DNA of 50,605 nt from an uncultured Pseudomonadota bacterium. Lineage in GTDB: Bacteria > Pseudomonadota > Alphaproteobacteria > RF32 > CAG-239. This document shows positions 9,224-17,252 of this stretch, in pieces; position 1 is the stretch's first letter; each line of letters opens with the position of its first letter. The position numbers were made by a program, and so were the translations under genes. Location: contig CABUWG010000007.1 of assembly GCA_902495305.1 (NCBI GenBank), positions 1 through 50,605 on the forward strand, written 5' to 3'. Under the pieces are notes generated by a model. It was not told the DNA's origin and did no database searches. It saw nothing but the letters and a program-made list of their open reading frames with translations.

Positions 9224-9799
9224 ATGTCAAAAGCCAAAAACGTTAAAGAATTTGTTGAACGTCTGGATAATGCCAAAAAAGTCAACCCCAAAGACCTTTC
9301 GTCGGATCAGGATTTGACCATTGCCATCATGAACCTGATCAGCATTGAAGAACACCTGATTTTTTCCGGTGCCAAAACCGGCAAAACCTCTTTTTACGAC
9401 CTGATTGAAGAAGTCCGCGAACTGCGCAAAAACCTGATGCAGAAAATCATCCCGCAGTATGAAGGCGAAGTCTGGTGCATTTCCAAACACCTGCTCGCTT
9501 CATCCATGCGCCTGATGGAAGTCGGCACCAAACAGCAAAGTCTGGGCAACAAAGCCGAAGCCGACAAATTGTTCAACAGCGCCTATGATTTATACTGCCT
9601 GTTCTGGGGCTTAAACATGAATATGCTCAATATCGAAGACGTCAAATGGGTAGAAGACAAGCTGGAAGATGTCAAAAAAATCTCGGCCAAAGTCAATGCC
9701 GAAACACCTGATATTGAAATTAAAACAGAAGAAAAAGGCGGCAAACTTTCCAAAATGAAAGCCTGGGTTCGCAAAGCCGTCGATTGCTGTATTGAATAA
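9224..9799 (+). CDS. Hypothetical helical protein
   Basis: The ATG at 9224 follows a GGAG site by 8 bases and gives 191 residues. No family is recognised. The sequence is highly charged, without signal peptide or membrane helix, and looks alpha-helical throughout, with amphipathic stretches such as EEVRELRKNLMQKI and EDKLEDVKKISAKV. Residues 90-140 resemble a TPR-like helical pair (LGNKAEADKLFNSAYDLYCL). The tail is basic and ends VDCCIE, with two adjacent cysteines. The thioredoxin-like lipoprotein gene starts 12 bases after the stop, so the two are probably co-transcribed; whether they act together is unknown. Confidence 0.8.
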   Translation: MSKAKNVKEFVERLDNAKKVNPKDLSSDQDLTIAIMNLISIEEHLIFSGAKTGKTSFYDLIEEVRELRKNLMQKIIPQYEGEVWCISKHLLASSMRLMEVGTKQQSLGNKAEADKLFNSAYDLYCLFWGLNMNMLNIEDVKWVEDKLEDVKKISAKVNAETPDIEIKTEEKGGKLSKMKAWVRKAVDCCIE

Positions 9800-9810
9800 C
9801 GGAGATAAAC

Positions 9811-10176
9811 ATGAAAAAACTTTTATCCTTATGCTTTGGTGCCATACTGGCTTTAAGCGCTTGCGACAATACGGCTCAACAAACCACAACGGCGGAAATT
9901 GCTCCGGACAAGGTTTACTTTTTCTTTTCCAACACCTGTCCGCATTGCCATGAGGCTTTGGATTATCTGAACCAAAAATATCCGGATTTGGAAGTCAGCA
10001 TGACCAATGTCGGAAATCCGGAAGGCTTTGACCTGTTTGTCAAATGCGCCCGCAAATTCAACCTCGGCAACCAAATCGGAACACCTTTGTTTTGCATGGG
10101 AGAAAATTACCTGATGGGCTGGTCTCCGGAATCTGAAAAACAATTTGATGAATATGTAAAACCTTTTGTAAAATAA
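9811..10176 (+). CDS. Thioredoxin-fold lipoprotein with CPHC motif
   Basis: This 121-residue protein has a lipoprotein signal peptide ending LSAC, making Cys18 the likely lipidated residue. A compact thioredoxin-like domain follows, with the active site CPHC near residue 50 and a cis-Pro candidate in GTPLFC. It is shorter than TlpA or DsbA proteins and closer in size to glutaredoxin-like domains. CPHC is the redox motif typical of DsbA-type oxidants, so it may exchange disulfides in the periplasm while membrane-anchored. Additional cysteines (KCARKF, LFCMG) could form a second pair. A GGAG site precedes the start by a few bases, 12 bases after the 9224 gene. Confidence 0.88.
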   Translation: MKKLLSLCFGAILALSACDNTAQQTTTAEIAPDKVYFFFSNTCPHCHEALDYLNQKYPDLEVSMTNVGNPEGFDLFVKCARKFNLGNQIGTPLFCMGENYLMGWSPESEKQFDEYVKPFVK

Positions 10177-10182
10177 TCAGCG

Positions 10183-10212
10183 CCCCGCCGCCTGTGCGGG
10201 GTACTTCTTTTT
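10183..10212 (+). terminator. Probable intrinsic terminator
   Basis: A six-pair GC stem (CCCCGC at 10183-10188 with GCGGGG at 10196-10201) is followed by a T-rich but interrupted tract. It would separate the lipoprotein gene from the regulator at 10237. Confidence 0.6.
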
Positions 10213-10236
10213 ATCGGCGACGCGGAGAGAAGAACT

Positions 10237-10881
10237 ATGGAACATCAACTCCCTGAAGAAACAATGAAAAAAGCAGCCAAAGGCATTGGTTACATTGCCC
10301 ACCCGCTGCGCCTGCGCATTTTGGAATTTTTGGACGTCAACGGCCCTTCCTCGGTTTCAGCCATTACCAAAGGCGTGCGCGAAGATCAGGTAATTGTTTC
10401 GCAAAGCCTCAAAAAATTGCGTGACGCCAATCTTGTCAAAACTGAACGCCGCGGCATTTTTATTTACTACAATATCTACGAAGAATACCCCGCCAGCATT
10501 TTTGTCTGCCTGCGCAAACTCTTTGGCTTCATGACAGACGATTTCCGCTATCTGGCAGACGGCTGCAAGGCTGTCCTGCCGAGGGACTATACCGGTATGG
10601 CCGCCAATCAGATAAAGCTTTTTGCCAACTATGATAAAATGCGGATTCTCGAATACCTGACAATCTTCGGCGAAAGCAATGTTTCAGATATTGTCAAAGG
10701 CATTAACAGCGATCAGCTGAAAGTCTCGCAATACTTAAAGCGGCTGCGCGACGACGGTTTTGTCACCTGCCGCCGCGACGGGCGTTATATCATATACAAC
10801 ATCACCAAAGGCGTTCATCTGACCGCCATACAATGTATTCACAAACGTTACGACAACTTAAAAAACAAAGCTGATTTTTAA
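10237..10881 (+). CDS. Tandem ArsR-type winged-helix regulator
   Basis: The 214-residue protein contains two copies of an ArsR-like winged helix in one chain, at about residues 14-85 and 120-200. The copies align clearly: both have (M/L)RILE(F/Y)L, then VS(A/D)I, KG(V/I), then VSQ with (L/R)KKLRD or KRLRD, and a wing ending (F/Y)IYYNI or IIYNI. The family normally has one domain of about 100 residues and acts as a homodimer, so this looks like a fused dimer that could bind DNA as a monomer or recognise asymmetric operators. No classical alpha3N metal-binding ELCVCDL motif is seen, so a metal-independent signal is likely. Start: ATG with a GGAGAGAAG site. It stands alone between a terminator and tRNA-Met. 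Confidence 0.88.
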   Translation: MEHQLPEETMKKAAKGIGYIAHPLRLRILEFLDVNGPSSVSAITKGVREDQVIVSQSLKKLRDANLVKTERRGIFIYYNIYEEYPASIFVCLRKLFGFMTDDFRYLADGCKAVLPRDYTGMAANQIKLFANYDKMRILEYLTIFGESNVSDIVKGINSDQLKVSQYLKRLRDDGFVTCRRDGRYIIYNITKGVHLTAIQCIHKRYDNLKNKADF

Positions 10882-10918
10882 CCGATATAAAGAAATTTCA
10901 ATTTTTCAAAAATAAATA

Positions 10919-10947
10919 TTGACAAGAAAGAAAAGAAATATTATTAA
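10919..10947 (+). promoter_or_regulatory. Promoter of tRNA-Met
   Basis: TTGACA (10919-10924), a 17-base spacer and TATTAA (10942-10947) lie 16 bases before the mature tRNA end, a near-consensus sigma-70 arrangement. Confidence 0.8.
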
Positions 10948-10962
10948 AGACATGAATTTAAC

Positions 10963-11038
10963 GGCGGGATAGCTCAGTCGGTAGAGCAGAGGAATCATAA
11001 TCCTTGTGTCGGGGGTTCGAACCCCTCTCTCGCTACCA
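10963..11038 (+). tRNA. tRNA-Met (anticodon CAT), elongator type
   Basis: The 76-nt gene folds into a full cloverleaf: a 7-bp acceptor stem (GGCGGGA with TCTCGCT, two G-T pairs), D arm GCTC/GAGC, a 5-bp anticodon stem around loop ATCATAA, and a T arm with TTCGAAC. CCA is encoded at 11036-11038. The first acceptor pair is intact and the three-GC anticodon stem of initiators is missing, so it is not tRNA-fMet. A CAT anticodon could also mark the lysidine-modified Ile2 tRNA; the ATCATAATCC context and the acceptor resemble alphaproteobacterial elongator Met genes. Confidence 0.95.
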
Positions 11039-11043
11039 TTAAG

Positions 11044-11076
11044 AAAAAAACTCCTATTAAGTAGGAGTTTTTTTTT
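11044..11076 (+). terminator. Intrinsic terminator of tRNA-Met
   Basis: Stem ACTCCTA/TAGGAGT, extended by A-T pairs, with a 5-base loop and a run of nine T directly after. Confidence 0.9.
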
Positions 11077-11193
11077 GCATACAAAAATCAAAGTTCGAAA
11101 CCCCGATACTGTCGGGGGCTGGAGGAAAGAAAACATTTCGACGAAGTCTTTTATAAAAAACACATTTCCACACAAAAAATAATCTCCGCACCC

Positions 11194-11221
11194 TAGACAA
11201 ATGTTTTATAGACATTATATT
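11194..11221 (+). promoter_or_regulatory. Putative promoter for the 11262 gene
   Basis: TAGACA (11194-11199) and TATATT (11216-11221) with a 16-base spacer, about 40 bases before the ATG. Confidence 0.45.
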
Positions 11222-11261
11222 AGTACAAAATTTCAAACCACAATTTTATACGGAAGAAAAC

Positions 11262-12146
11262 ATGAAAAAATTCCAACTTGCAGTCACGCTTTTCTTTTTT
11301 TATGCCGCACTCTCTCTTTCCGTACCGGCAGTGGCCGCAGAACCAAAATTTTCGGAAGACGGGAAAAACCACCTCCGTGCCAATCTGCGCCGCCTGTCGC
11401 TTGATGTTTCGTCAACCAGCGTGTCCAATGCCAAAGCCTATCAAAACTCGCCCAATTCCTCGCTCAGTTCCGACAGTGAAGCCGTCACCAAAGGCGTTTT
11501 GGATTTTATTCTGGAATATGAAATGCCAAATGCCCAATGGAACAACAGCATTTTTGCCGAATACGGAAAAACACGGCTCAAAAATGCCGATGGTCAAACT
11601 TCTTCCAGCGAAACCGCGGACAAAATCCTTTTAACCACGGATTATGCCCGCAAAGTCTGGACATATAAAGATGCTAATGTCGGCCCCTTTGCCAGCCTTG
11701 GTTATCAAACCGAATTCACGGCCAATGACGATGCTCCCCGAACCAAGGTCATTCGGGGCAAAGGCGGCATCAAACTCTTTAACGACACATATATCAAAGA
11801 ACTTTACGCCGCCGGCGTTATTGAAGAAGACCTGACTTATTCGGAAGCCAATACCAAATACGCTTACGAAGTCGGAATCCGTGCCGAATATCCGCTGCGC
11901 GACGGCGTAAAATTCCAACTGGATTCATATTACCGTGATTATATTTATTTCAGCCGCTATCAGGGCACCGACTTCAAATACGAGCTCAACTTCACATCAC
12001 GCATGGAGGTCGAGGTTAAAGACAGCTTCAAAATTGCACCTTATATCGCCTATTTTCAGGCACAATCGCGCGAAGCCGACGTTAAAGGAAGCAATCTGAT
12101 GATCGGTGTTTCTTTTGGTTTTTCAAACTTATATGACATTTTCTAA
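11262..12146 (+). CDS. Probable outer-membrane beta-barrel protein
   Basis: The 294-residue protein has a clear Sec signal peptide (basic MKK, hydrophobic core, cleavage near VAAEP). The mature part is rich in alternating polar and aromatic strands with even Tyr/Phe spacing (WNNSIFAEYGKT, FKYELNFTSRMEVEV, IAPYIAYFQAQ) and ends in FGFSNLYDIF, a C-terminal Phe typical of outer-membrane proteins. No specific family is recognised with confidence; it resembles porin-like barrels of about 12 strands, of the DUF481/DUF3078 kind. A purine-rich site (GGAAG) precedes the ATG. The Spx/ArsC-like gene follows after 11 bases, so the two may be co-transcribed without an obvious functional link. Confidence 0.8.
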   Translation: MKKFQLAVTLFFFYAALSLSVPAVAAEPKFSEDGKNHLRANLRRLSLDVSSTSVSNAKAYQNSPNSSLSSDSEAVTKGVLDFILEYEMPNAQWNNSIFAEYGKTRLKNADGQTSSSETADKILLTTDYARKVWTYKDANVGPFASLGYQTEFTANDDAPRTKVIRGKGGIKLFNDTYIKELYAAGVIEEDLTYSEANTKYAYEVGIRAEYPLRDGVKFQLDSYYRDYIYFSRYQGTDFKYELNFTSRMEVEVKDSFKIAPYIAYFQAQSREADVKGSNLMIGVSFGFSNLYDIF

Positions 12147-12157
12147 GGAGATAAAAC

Positions 12158-12517
12158 ATGTCTGAATTTTTGTTCATCGAATACCCCAAATGCTCAACCT
12201 GCCAAAAAGCCCGCAAATGGCTTGAAGAAAACCGCATAAACTTCACCAGCCGCCACATTGTCGAAAACAATCCGGACAAAAACGAACTCCGCCAATGGAT
12301 TTCCCGCTCAGAAAAACCAATAGCCAAATTCTTCAATACCTCAGGCTTAAAATATAAAGCGCTCAACTTAAAAGACCGCCTTCCGACATTATCCGAAGAC
12401 GAACAAATCGGCCTGCTGGCCTCTGACGGTATGCTCGTCAAACGCCCGTTGCTGATCGGCGAAAAAATTGTCCTCTCCGGTTTTCGGCCGGCAGAATGGG
12501 AAAAAATAAAGGAATAA
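12158..12517 (+). CDS. Spx/ArsC-family thioredoxin-fold protein
   Basis: This 119-residue protein matches the length and pattern of the Spx/YffB/ArsC family: an N-terminal YPKCSTCQKARKW with CxxC at 13-16, a central basic helix region, and LVKRPLLI near residues 91-98, the conserved Arg-Pro segment of the ArsC active site. Members are glutathione- or thioredoxin-linked arsenate reductases, redox-sensing RNA polymerase partners (Spx) or uncharacterised reductases. No arsRB genes stand directly beside it, so a general redox role is as likely as arsenate reduction. A strong AAGGAG site lies 7 bases before the ATG. Confidence 0.9.
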   Translation: MSEFLFIEYPKCSTCQKARKWLEENRINFTSRHIVENNPDKNELRQWISRSEKPIAKFFNTSGLKYKALNLKDRLPTLSEDEQIGLLASDGMLVKRPLLIGEKIVLSGFRPAEWEKIKE

Positions 12518-12609
12518 CAGCCTTGTTTCTAACTTTTCAAAAAATGTTGACTTGCTGCCGGACTGTGCTACTTATCCGGTATAATTAGTTTATTTTCAAG
12601 GAAAAAAAT

Positions 12610-13209
12610 ATGTTTAGCGCCTTCAACATTCAAGAATTCATCAGTTCATTTTTCGTCCTCTTTGCCGTTATCGATGTTGTGGGCTCTATTCCCGTTCTCT
12701 TAAACCTCAAAAGGCGCGGCAAACGGATTAATGCGGCCAAGGCCAGCATTCTGGCTCTGATTGTCTTTTTAATATTTTTCTACGGCGGAGAAGCTTTTCT
12801 CCATTTGTTCAACGTAGACATCTCTTCTTTTGCCGTCGCCGGTTCATTGATTATTTTCGTTATTGCCATGGAAATGATTCTGGATATTGAAATTTTCAAA
12901 GACCAGCCTGACGCGCCCAAAGATGCCACTTTTGTACCGGTTGTTTTTCCGCTGCTGGCCGGCGCCGGTGCTCTGACAACGCTGCTTTCCATCCGCGCCC
13001 AGTTCGATGACTTCAACATCCTGCTGGCCGTATTCTGTAATATGATTGTGGTTTATCTGATTCTTAAAATGACCAAAAAACTTGAAAAAATTCTGGCTCC
13101 CGGAATTATCTACATCTTCCAAAAATTCTTCGGAATTATCCTGCTGGCTATCTCGGTCAAACTGTTCACCGCCAATCTGGCCTTTTTAATAAAAAACGCC
13201 GGCGGATAA
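12610..13209 (+). CDS. MarC-family (UPF0056) inner-membrane protein
   Basis: The 199-residue protein shows six hydrophobic segments and the MarC hallmarks FAVIDVVGSIPVLL near residue 20 and FPLLAGAGALTTLL in the middle. Length and topology fit the family closely. MarC proteins were once tied to multidrug resistance, but that link is not supported and their transport role is unknown. The gene has its own space upstream (92 bases, containing a TATAAT hexamer at about 12580) and a terminator downstream, so it is probably monocistronic. Confidence 0.92.
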   Translation: MFSAFNIQEFISSFFVLFAVIDVVGSIPVLLNLKRRGKRINAAKASILALIVFLIFFYGGEAFLHLFNVDISSFAVAGSLIIFVIAMEMILDIEIFKDQPDAPKDATFVPVVFPLLAGAGALTTLLSIRAQFDDFNILLAVFCNMIVVYLILKMTKKLEKILAPGIIYIFQKFFGIILLAISVKLFTANLAFLIKNAGG

Positions 13210-13236
13210 AATACCAACAGATTTCGTTGAATAACA

Positions 13237-13272
13237 TGCCGGAATAAGTTGACGTTCCGGCATTAATATTTT
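13237..13272 (+). terminator. Intrinsic terminator after marC
   Basis: A perfect 8-bp stem (TGCCGGAA at 13237-13244 with TTCCGGCA at 13255-13262) is followed by an AT-rich tail with TTTT. The tail is imperfect. Confidence 0.65.
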
Positions 13273-13312
13273 ACACATAGTTTCAAAGGATTGAACTAAC
13301 TAAGAGGAAAAT

Positions 13313-14089
13313 ATGGAAAAGTCTACGTCAGTCGGTGTCATTATGGGCGTTGCCGCCGTCGGTGTCGGCATGGCCTTAAAAGGCGCTGATCCTCATGCTC
13401 TGATTAACCCCGCCGCTTTTTTGATTATCATTGTCGGAACGGCAGCAGCACTTTTTAACGCTTTCACAATGAAAGAGCTGAAAAAGTTTCCAAAGCTCCT
13501 GAAGATTATTTTTGCCGGACATAAGCAAAAAAGCAAACAGGAAATTTTGGAGCTTTTTGTTTCTCTTGCCAAAACGGCTAAATCCGAAGGCGTTGTCGGA
13601 ATTGAGCATATTGCCAACGACATGGACGATCCGTTCATCAAAACCGGTTTATCACTGGTCGCCGATGGTTTTCCGGAAGATTTTATCTATGAAACACTGG
13701 AAAGCGAAATCAAACAAATGGAAGAACGCCACCGCTCCGGTGCCGCCATATTTTCACAAGCCGGAATGTACGCCCCGACCCTTGGCGTTTTGGGCGCGGT
13801 CATCGGCCTGATTGCCGCCTTGGGCAACCTTTCTGACATTGACAAACTCGGACATTCGATTGCCGCGGCTTTTGTCGCCACCCTGCTCGGTATTTTTACC
13901 GGTTACGTCATCTGGCACCCCTTTGCCAATAAACTCAAACAAATTTCAAAAGAAGAAGTTGAAAGCAAAAAAATGATTCTGGAAGGTGCACTTGCCCTGC
14001 AAAGCGGAGCCTCATCCTTGGCCATGGAAGCCAAACTCCAGTCCTTTATTCCGGTATCGGAACGCCGTCAGTCTCAAAACAAGGAATAA
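13313..14089 (+). CDS. motA: Flagellar stator protein MotA/PomA
   Basis: The 258-residue membrane protein has four hydrophobic segments (about residues 7-25, 33-52, 150-170 and 185-205), a large cytoplasmic loop rich in charge, and the conserved segment MYAPTLGVLGAVIGLI. It forms the ion channel with MotB that drives flagellar rotation. The short length and the N-terminal form GADPHALINPAAFLIIIVGT fit the PomA/MotP and Firmicutes MotA type, not the roughly 285-residue MotA of many alphaproteobacteria (comparison from memory). The ATG follows AAGAGGAAA. The motB ATG comes 4 bases after its stop. Confidence 0.95.
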   Translation: MEKSTSVGVIMGVAAVGVGMALKGADPHALINPAAFLIIIVGTAAALFNAFTMKELKKFPKLLKIIFAGHKQKSKQEILELFVSLAKTAKSEGVVGIEHIANDMDDPFIKTGLSLVADGFPEDFIYETLESEIKQMEERHRSGAAIFSQAGMYAPTLGVLGAVIGLIAALGNLSDIDKLGHSIAAAFVATLLGIFTGYVIWHPFANKLKQISKEEVESKKMILEGALALQSGASSLAMEAKLQSFIPVSERRQSQNKE

Positions 14090-14092
14090 AAA

Positions 14093-14758
14093 ATGGCAAA
14101 ACGCAAACCGGAACAAGAAGCACATGAAGAACATGCCGATGAAACCTGGCTGATTCCGTATTCTGACCTGTTGACATTGCTTCTGGCACTTTTTATTGTC
14201 CTTTTTGCTTCTTCCAAACTCGATAAAGCCAAAATGAGCCAGATGGAAGCCGCATTTGCAGCCGCTTTTAATGCCGCAACCGGCCTTGACAGGCTCAGCG
14301 GCAATTTAGGCGAATTTATGAGCAGCATTCAGGAGCTTGGTCTCGATTCTTCTGTCAGCCTTGGTTCTGATGATCGCGGCGTTGCCATTGACATCGGCAG
14401 CTTGTCAATGTTTGCTCCCGGAAAATCTGATCTTTTAGACAGCATCCATCCGACACTCAATCAAATCATTACCCTGCTTCAACAACCACGCTACAAGCGC
14501 TTTCGGATAACGGTAGAAGGTCACACCGATGACATTGAAGCCTCCGATTCCGACTTTCCGTCAAAATGGGAATTGTCCTCCAATCGAGCGGCGGCCGTTG
14601 TACGCTACTTTATCAAAAAAGGCATTGCGTCAGAACGTCTGCAAGTCATCGGCATGGCGGATATTGCCCCTAAATTTCCCAACTACAACGCATACAATGA
14701 GCCTATTCCGGAAAACCGCAGCCGCAACCGGCGCATTGAAATTCATATCGAACCTTAA
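14093..14758 (+). CDS. motB: Flagellar stator protein MotB
   Basis: The 221-residue protein has a short basic N-terminus, one membrane helix starting at IPYSDLLTLLLALF with the essential ion-carrying Asp at residue 25, a plug and linker region, and an OmpA-like peptidoglycan-binding domain (TVEGHTDD, then NRSRNRRIEI) at about residues 110-220. It anchors the stator to the cell wall and forms the proton or sodium path with MotA. At 221 residues it is compact. It is translationally linked to motA, and terC starts 16 bases downstream. Whether H+ or Na+ is used cannot be read safely from the sequence. Confidence 0.96.
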   Translation: MAKRKPEQEAHEEHADETWLIPYSDLLTLLLALFIVLFASSKLDKAKMSQMEAAFAAAFNAATGLDRLSGNLGEFMSSIQELGLDSSVSLGSDDRGVAIDIGSLSMFAPGKSDLLDSIHPTLNQIITLLQQPRYKRFRITVEGHTDDIEASDSDFPSKWELSSNRAAAVVRYFIKKGIASERLQVIGMADIAPKFPNYNAYNEPIPENRSRNRRIEIHIEP

Positions 14759-14774
14759 AATCAGGAAAATATAA

Positions 14775-15746
14775 ATGGAAAAATTATCATCTTTGCTGGA
14801 ACATCATCTGGTTTTGCCTGCATACGGCCAATGGATTATTTTCGGCATTATCGTTTTTGTCCTCTTGTTCTTGGACTTGTTTGTCTTTCATCGCCATGCC
14901 TCGGAGCCCAAACTCAAAGAAACCTTTTGGGCCTGCGTCTTCTATATTGCCATTGCCATTGTCTTTGGCTTCTTTGTCATTTATGAACGCGGCACCGAAA
15001 CCGGCATGCTCTATTTTACCGGCTTTCTGGTCGAAAAGAGCTTATCGCTGGACAACATTTTCATTATGTCTGTCATCTTCAGCAGTCTGAAAATCGAACG
15101 CAAATACCAACACCGCGTTTTGTTCTGGGGTATCCTCGGCGCCATTGTCATGCGTGGTGTCCTCATCGGTGTCGGCGAGGTCCTGATTTCCAATTTCCAT
15201 TGGGTATTATACATATTTTCGGCATTTTTAATCTACACCGGCGTCAAAATGGCATTACACAAAGAAGATGAACAGGGAAAACTTGAAGACAGCCGGCTGT
15301 TTCGCATTGTCAGCAAATTCTTTCACGTCACGCCGGAAATCAGAGGCGAACACTTTTTTGTTAAAGAAAACGGCAAACATTACATCACACCGCTGTTCTT
15401 TGCCCTGATTATTATTGAAACCATGGACGTTATTTTTGCTCTGGACAGCATTCCGGCAATCTTTCTGATTACTCAGGATCTATTTGTGGTTTATACCAGT
15501 AACATTTTTGCTATTCTCGGCCTCCGCGCATTATATTTCCTGCTCGCCGCTGCCGTTTATAAATTTGTTTACCTCAAACCGGCGCTGTCTGTTATCTTAA
15601 TCTTTATCGGCGCCAAAATATTCCTGCCGTATATCGGAATAAAAATAGAAGCCTGGCAATCACTCAGCGTTACATTCGGATTGCTGTTTATTGCTATCGC
15701 CGCTTCCTTAATCCGGCCCAAACCGATAGAAGCAGAAAACAAATAA
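14775..15746 (+). CDS. TerC/Alx-family membrane protein
   Basis: The 323-residue protein has about nine membrane segments and the family's two acidic signatures: EKSLSLDNIF near residue 85 and ETMDVIFALDSIPA near residue 218, whose Asp/Glu residues in membrane helices are thought to bind metal. TerC/Alx proteins are implicated in manganese export and metallation of secreted enzymes, and some in tellurite resistance. Length and motif order fit Alx-like members. It follows motB by 16 bases; the link to motility is probably only positional. No yybP-ykoY riboswitch is visible upstream, though such elements precede alx genes elsewhere. Confidence 0.93.
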   Translation: MEKLSSLLEHHLVLPAYGQWIIFGIIVFVLLFLDLFVFHRHASEPKLKETFWACVFYIAIAIVFGFFVIYERGTETGMLYFTGFLVEKSLSLDNIFIMSVIFSSLKIERKYQHRVLFWGILGAIVMRGVLIGVGEVLISNFHWVLYIFSAFLIYTGVKMALHKEDEQGKLEDSRLFRIVSKFFHVTPEIRGEHFFVKENGKHYITPLFFALIIIETMDVIFALDSIPAIFLITQDLFVVYTSNIFAILGLRALYFLLAAAVYKFVYLKPALSVILIFIGAKIFLPYIGIKIEAWQSLSVTFGLLFIAIAASLIRPKPIEAENK

Positions 15747-15753
15747 CAACAAA

Positions 15754-15787
15754 AAAAATTCCCGCTCACAAATGAACGGGAATTTTT
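15754..15787. terminator. Bidirectional intrinsic terminator
   Basis: An 11-bp stem (15754-15764 with 15777-15787) has A- and T-runs at both sides and a 12-base loop that can pair further (TCA/TGA). It separates the convergent terC and transporter genes. Confidence 0.9.
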
Positions 15788-15803
15788 CTTTGCGGTTTGC
15801 TTA

Positions 15804-17153
15804 TTACATAAAGAATTCAATATAAACAAACGCCGTTCCGATAAGCACACTCAGCAGCATGACTGGCACCGACCACAGCAAAAACTTCACAAAGCTGATC
15901 GGATGCCCTTCCCGCATGGCCATACCGGCAACCACCACATTGGCCGAAGCACCGATAAGCGTTCCGTTTCCGCCAAAGCAAGCACCAAGCGACAATGACC
16001 ACCAAACCGGCATCATAACCTCACGGCCGCCGACAGATTCTTCCATGGACTTCAACATCGGAATCATTGTTGCGACAAACGGAATATTATCAATAACACT
16101 GGAGATAATTGCCGAACACCACAAAATCAAAAAGCTCAGTTTTGCAATACTGCCGTCCGTCAGTTCCACAAACTTCTGCCCCAGATAAGCCAGCACGCCT
16201 GTCACTTCCAAACCATAAACAATAACAAACAAGCCGGTAAAGAAGAAGATTGTAATCCAGTCAACCATATTAAAGATTTCCTGAACCTTGCCGTCCTTTT
16301 CCTCACCTTTTGAACCGAAAGTATACAACAATAACAACACGGCAGCACCAAGCAAAGCAATAGTACCATTATCCAGACCAATATGATGCGCCATAATAAA
16401 ACCGGCAATCACACAGGCCAGAACAAACAACGCCTTAACCAACAAGGCTTTATCTGTAATTGCATCATTAGGATTCATTGCCAAAACTTTTTTCTTGCAG
16501 TCATTTGTCGTTTTGAGCTGCACCCCCCAAAAGCGGTCAAAGATAAAAATAACCACAATCATGGTGACAACAACAACCGGTGTCAGAACTTTTACAAAAT
16601 CCATAAAAGTCAAATCCAGTGCAGAACCAATCAAAATATTGGGAGGATCACCGATAAGTGTTGCCGTTCCGCCAATGTTGGAAGCAAAGATTTCCAATAA
16701 AAGATACGGATACGGGTTAATTCTGAGCTTGCGCGTAATTTGAAAAGTCACCGGCGCAATCAGCAAAACCGTGGTAACATTATCCAGAAAACCGGAAAAA
16801 ACAGCGGTTACGATCGCCAAAGCAGCCATCAGGCCCCGCGGGCTGGCTTTTACTTTTTTTGCCGACCATATTGCGACATATTGGAACATACCGGATTTTT
16901 CCGATACCGCCACAATAATCATCATACCGATAAGCAGCGCCAGCGTATTAAAATCAATTCCGGCCAAAGCCTGCTTTTGAGACAGGATACCGGTTGCAAT
17001 CATAACGCCGGCGCCAATCAGGGCAATCACAGCCCGATTGATTTTTTCAGAAAAAATTATCAGATAACAAACCGCAACAATAATAATCGCGGCCAAAGAA
17101 GGCGGCATTCCCAAAATCAGGGTCGCGGCCTCTCCTGCATTTGCATTGAGCAT
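15804..17153 (-). CDS. ArsB/NhaD-type ion transporter
   Basis: The ATG at 17153 is chosen because AGGGA lies about 7 bases upstream; a TTG two codons earlier is the alternative. The 449-residue protein has 11-12 membrane segments in two halves, each with an amphipathic re-entrant signature: SGFLDNVTTVLLI with GGTATLIGDPPNI, then SVIDNIPFVATMIPM with GGNGTLIGASANV. This duplicated pattern marks the ion-transporter superfamily (ArsB, NhaD, YbiR, P protein). Substrates may be Na+/H+, arsenite or dicarboxylates; no arsR or arsA neighbour supports arsenite specifically. It is monocistronic, bounded by terminators on both sides. Confidence 0.92.
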   Translation of the reverse strand: MLNANAGEAATLILGMPPSLAAIIIVAVCYLIIFSEKINRAVIALIGAGVMIATGILSQKQALAGIDFNTLALLIGMMIIVAVSEKSGMFQYVAIWSAKKVKASPRGLMAALAIVTAVFSGFLDNVTTVLLIAPVTFQITRKLRINPYPYLLLEIFASNIGGTATLIGDPPNILIGSALDLTFMDFVKVLTPVVVVTMIVVIFIFDRFWGVQLKTTNDCKKKVLAMNPNDAITDKALLVKALFVLACVIAGFIMAHHIGLDNGTIALLGAAVLLLLYTFGSKGEEKDGKVQEIFNMVDWITIFFFTGLFVIVYGLEVTGVLAYLGQKFVELTDGSIAKLSFLILWCSAIISSVIDNIPFVATMIPMLKSMEESVGGREVMMPVWWSLSLGACFGGNGTLIGASANVVVAGMAMREGHPISFVKFLLWSVPVMLLSVLIGTAFVYIEFFM

Positions 17154-17202
17154 AAACAATCCCTCAAAATAAATTCATACAGATAGTCCGCACTTTACTT
17201 CA

Positions 17203-17243
17203 TAAAAAAGAAAAGCGTGATTTTACCTAACCACACTTTTCTT
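17203..17243 (-). terminator. Terminator of gltX
   Basis: Stem of about 11 pairs with one mismatch (AAGAAAAG.GTG with CAC.CTTTTCTT), followed on the minus strand by six T. Confidence 0.75.
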
Positions 17244-17252
17244 ACTATTTTA

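Noticed and set aside
11087..11125. tRNA T-arm-like sequence behind tRNA-Met (TTCGAAACCCC and a CCCCGA/TCGGGG stem)
   Set aside because: The pairing is short and no acceptor or anticodon arm is present, so a tRNA remnant or attachment site cannot be supported.
10906..11175. Open frame of 89 residues opposite tRNA-Met
   Set aside because: It contains RGVRTPDTRIMIP-type sequence, the known false translation of a tRNA antisense strand, and covers a well-folded tRNA gene.
13313..14758. motAB as the start of a flagellar gene cluster
   Set aside because: Only stator genes are present; the neighbours are MarC and TerC, so it is an isolated pair.
12158..17153. Arsenic resistance operon (ArsC-like plus ArsB-like)
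   Set aside because: The two genes are on opposite strands 3 kb apart, and no arsR is adjacent; both families have non-arsenic members.
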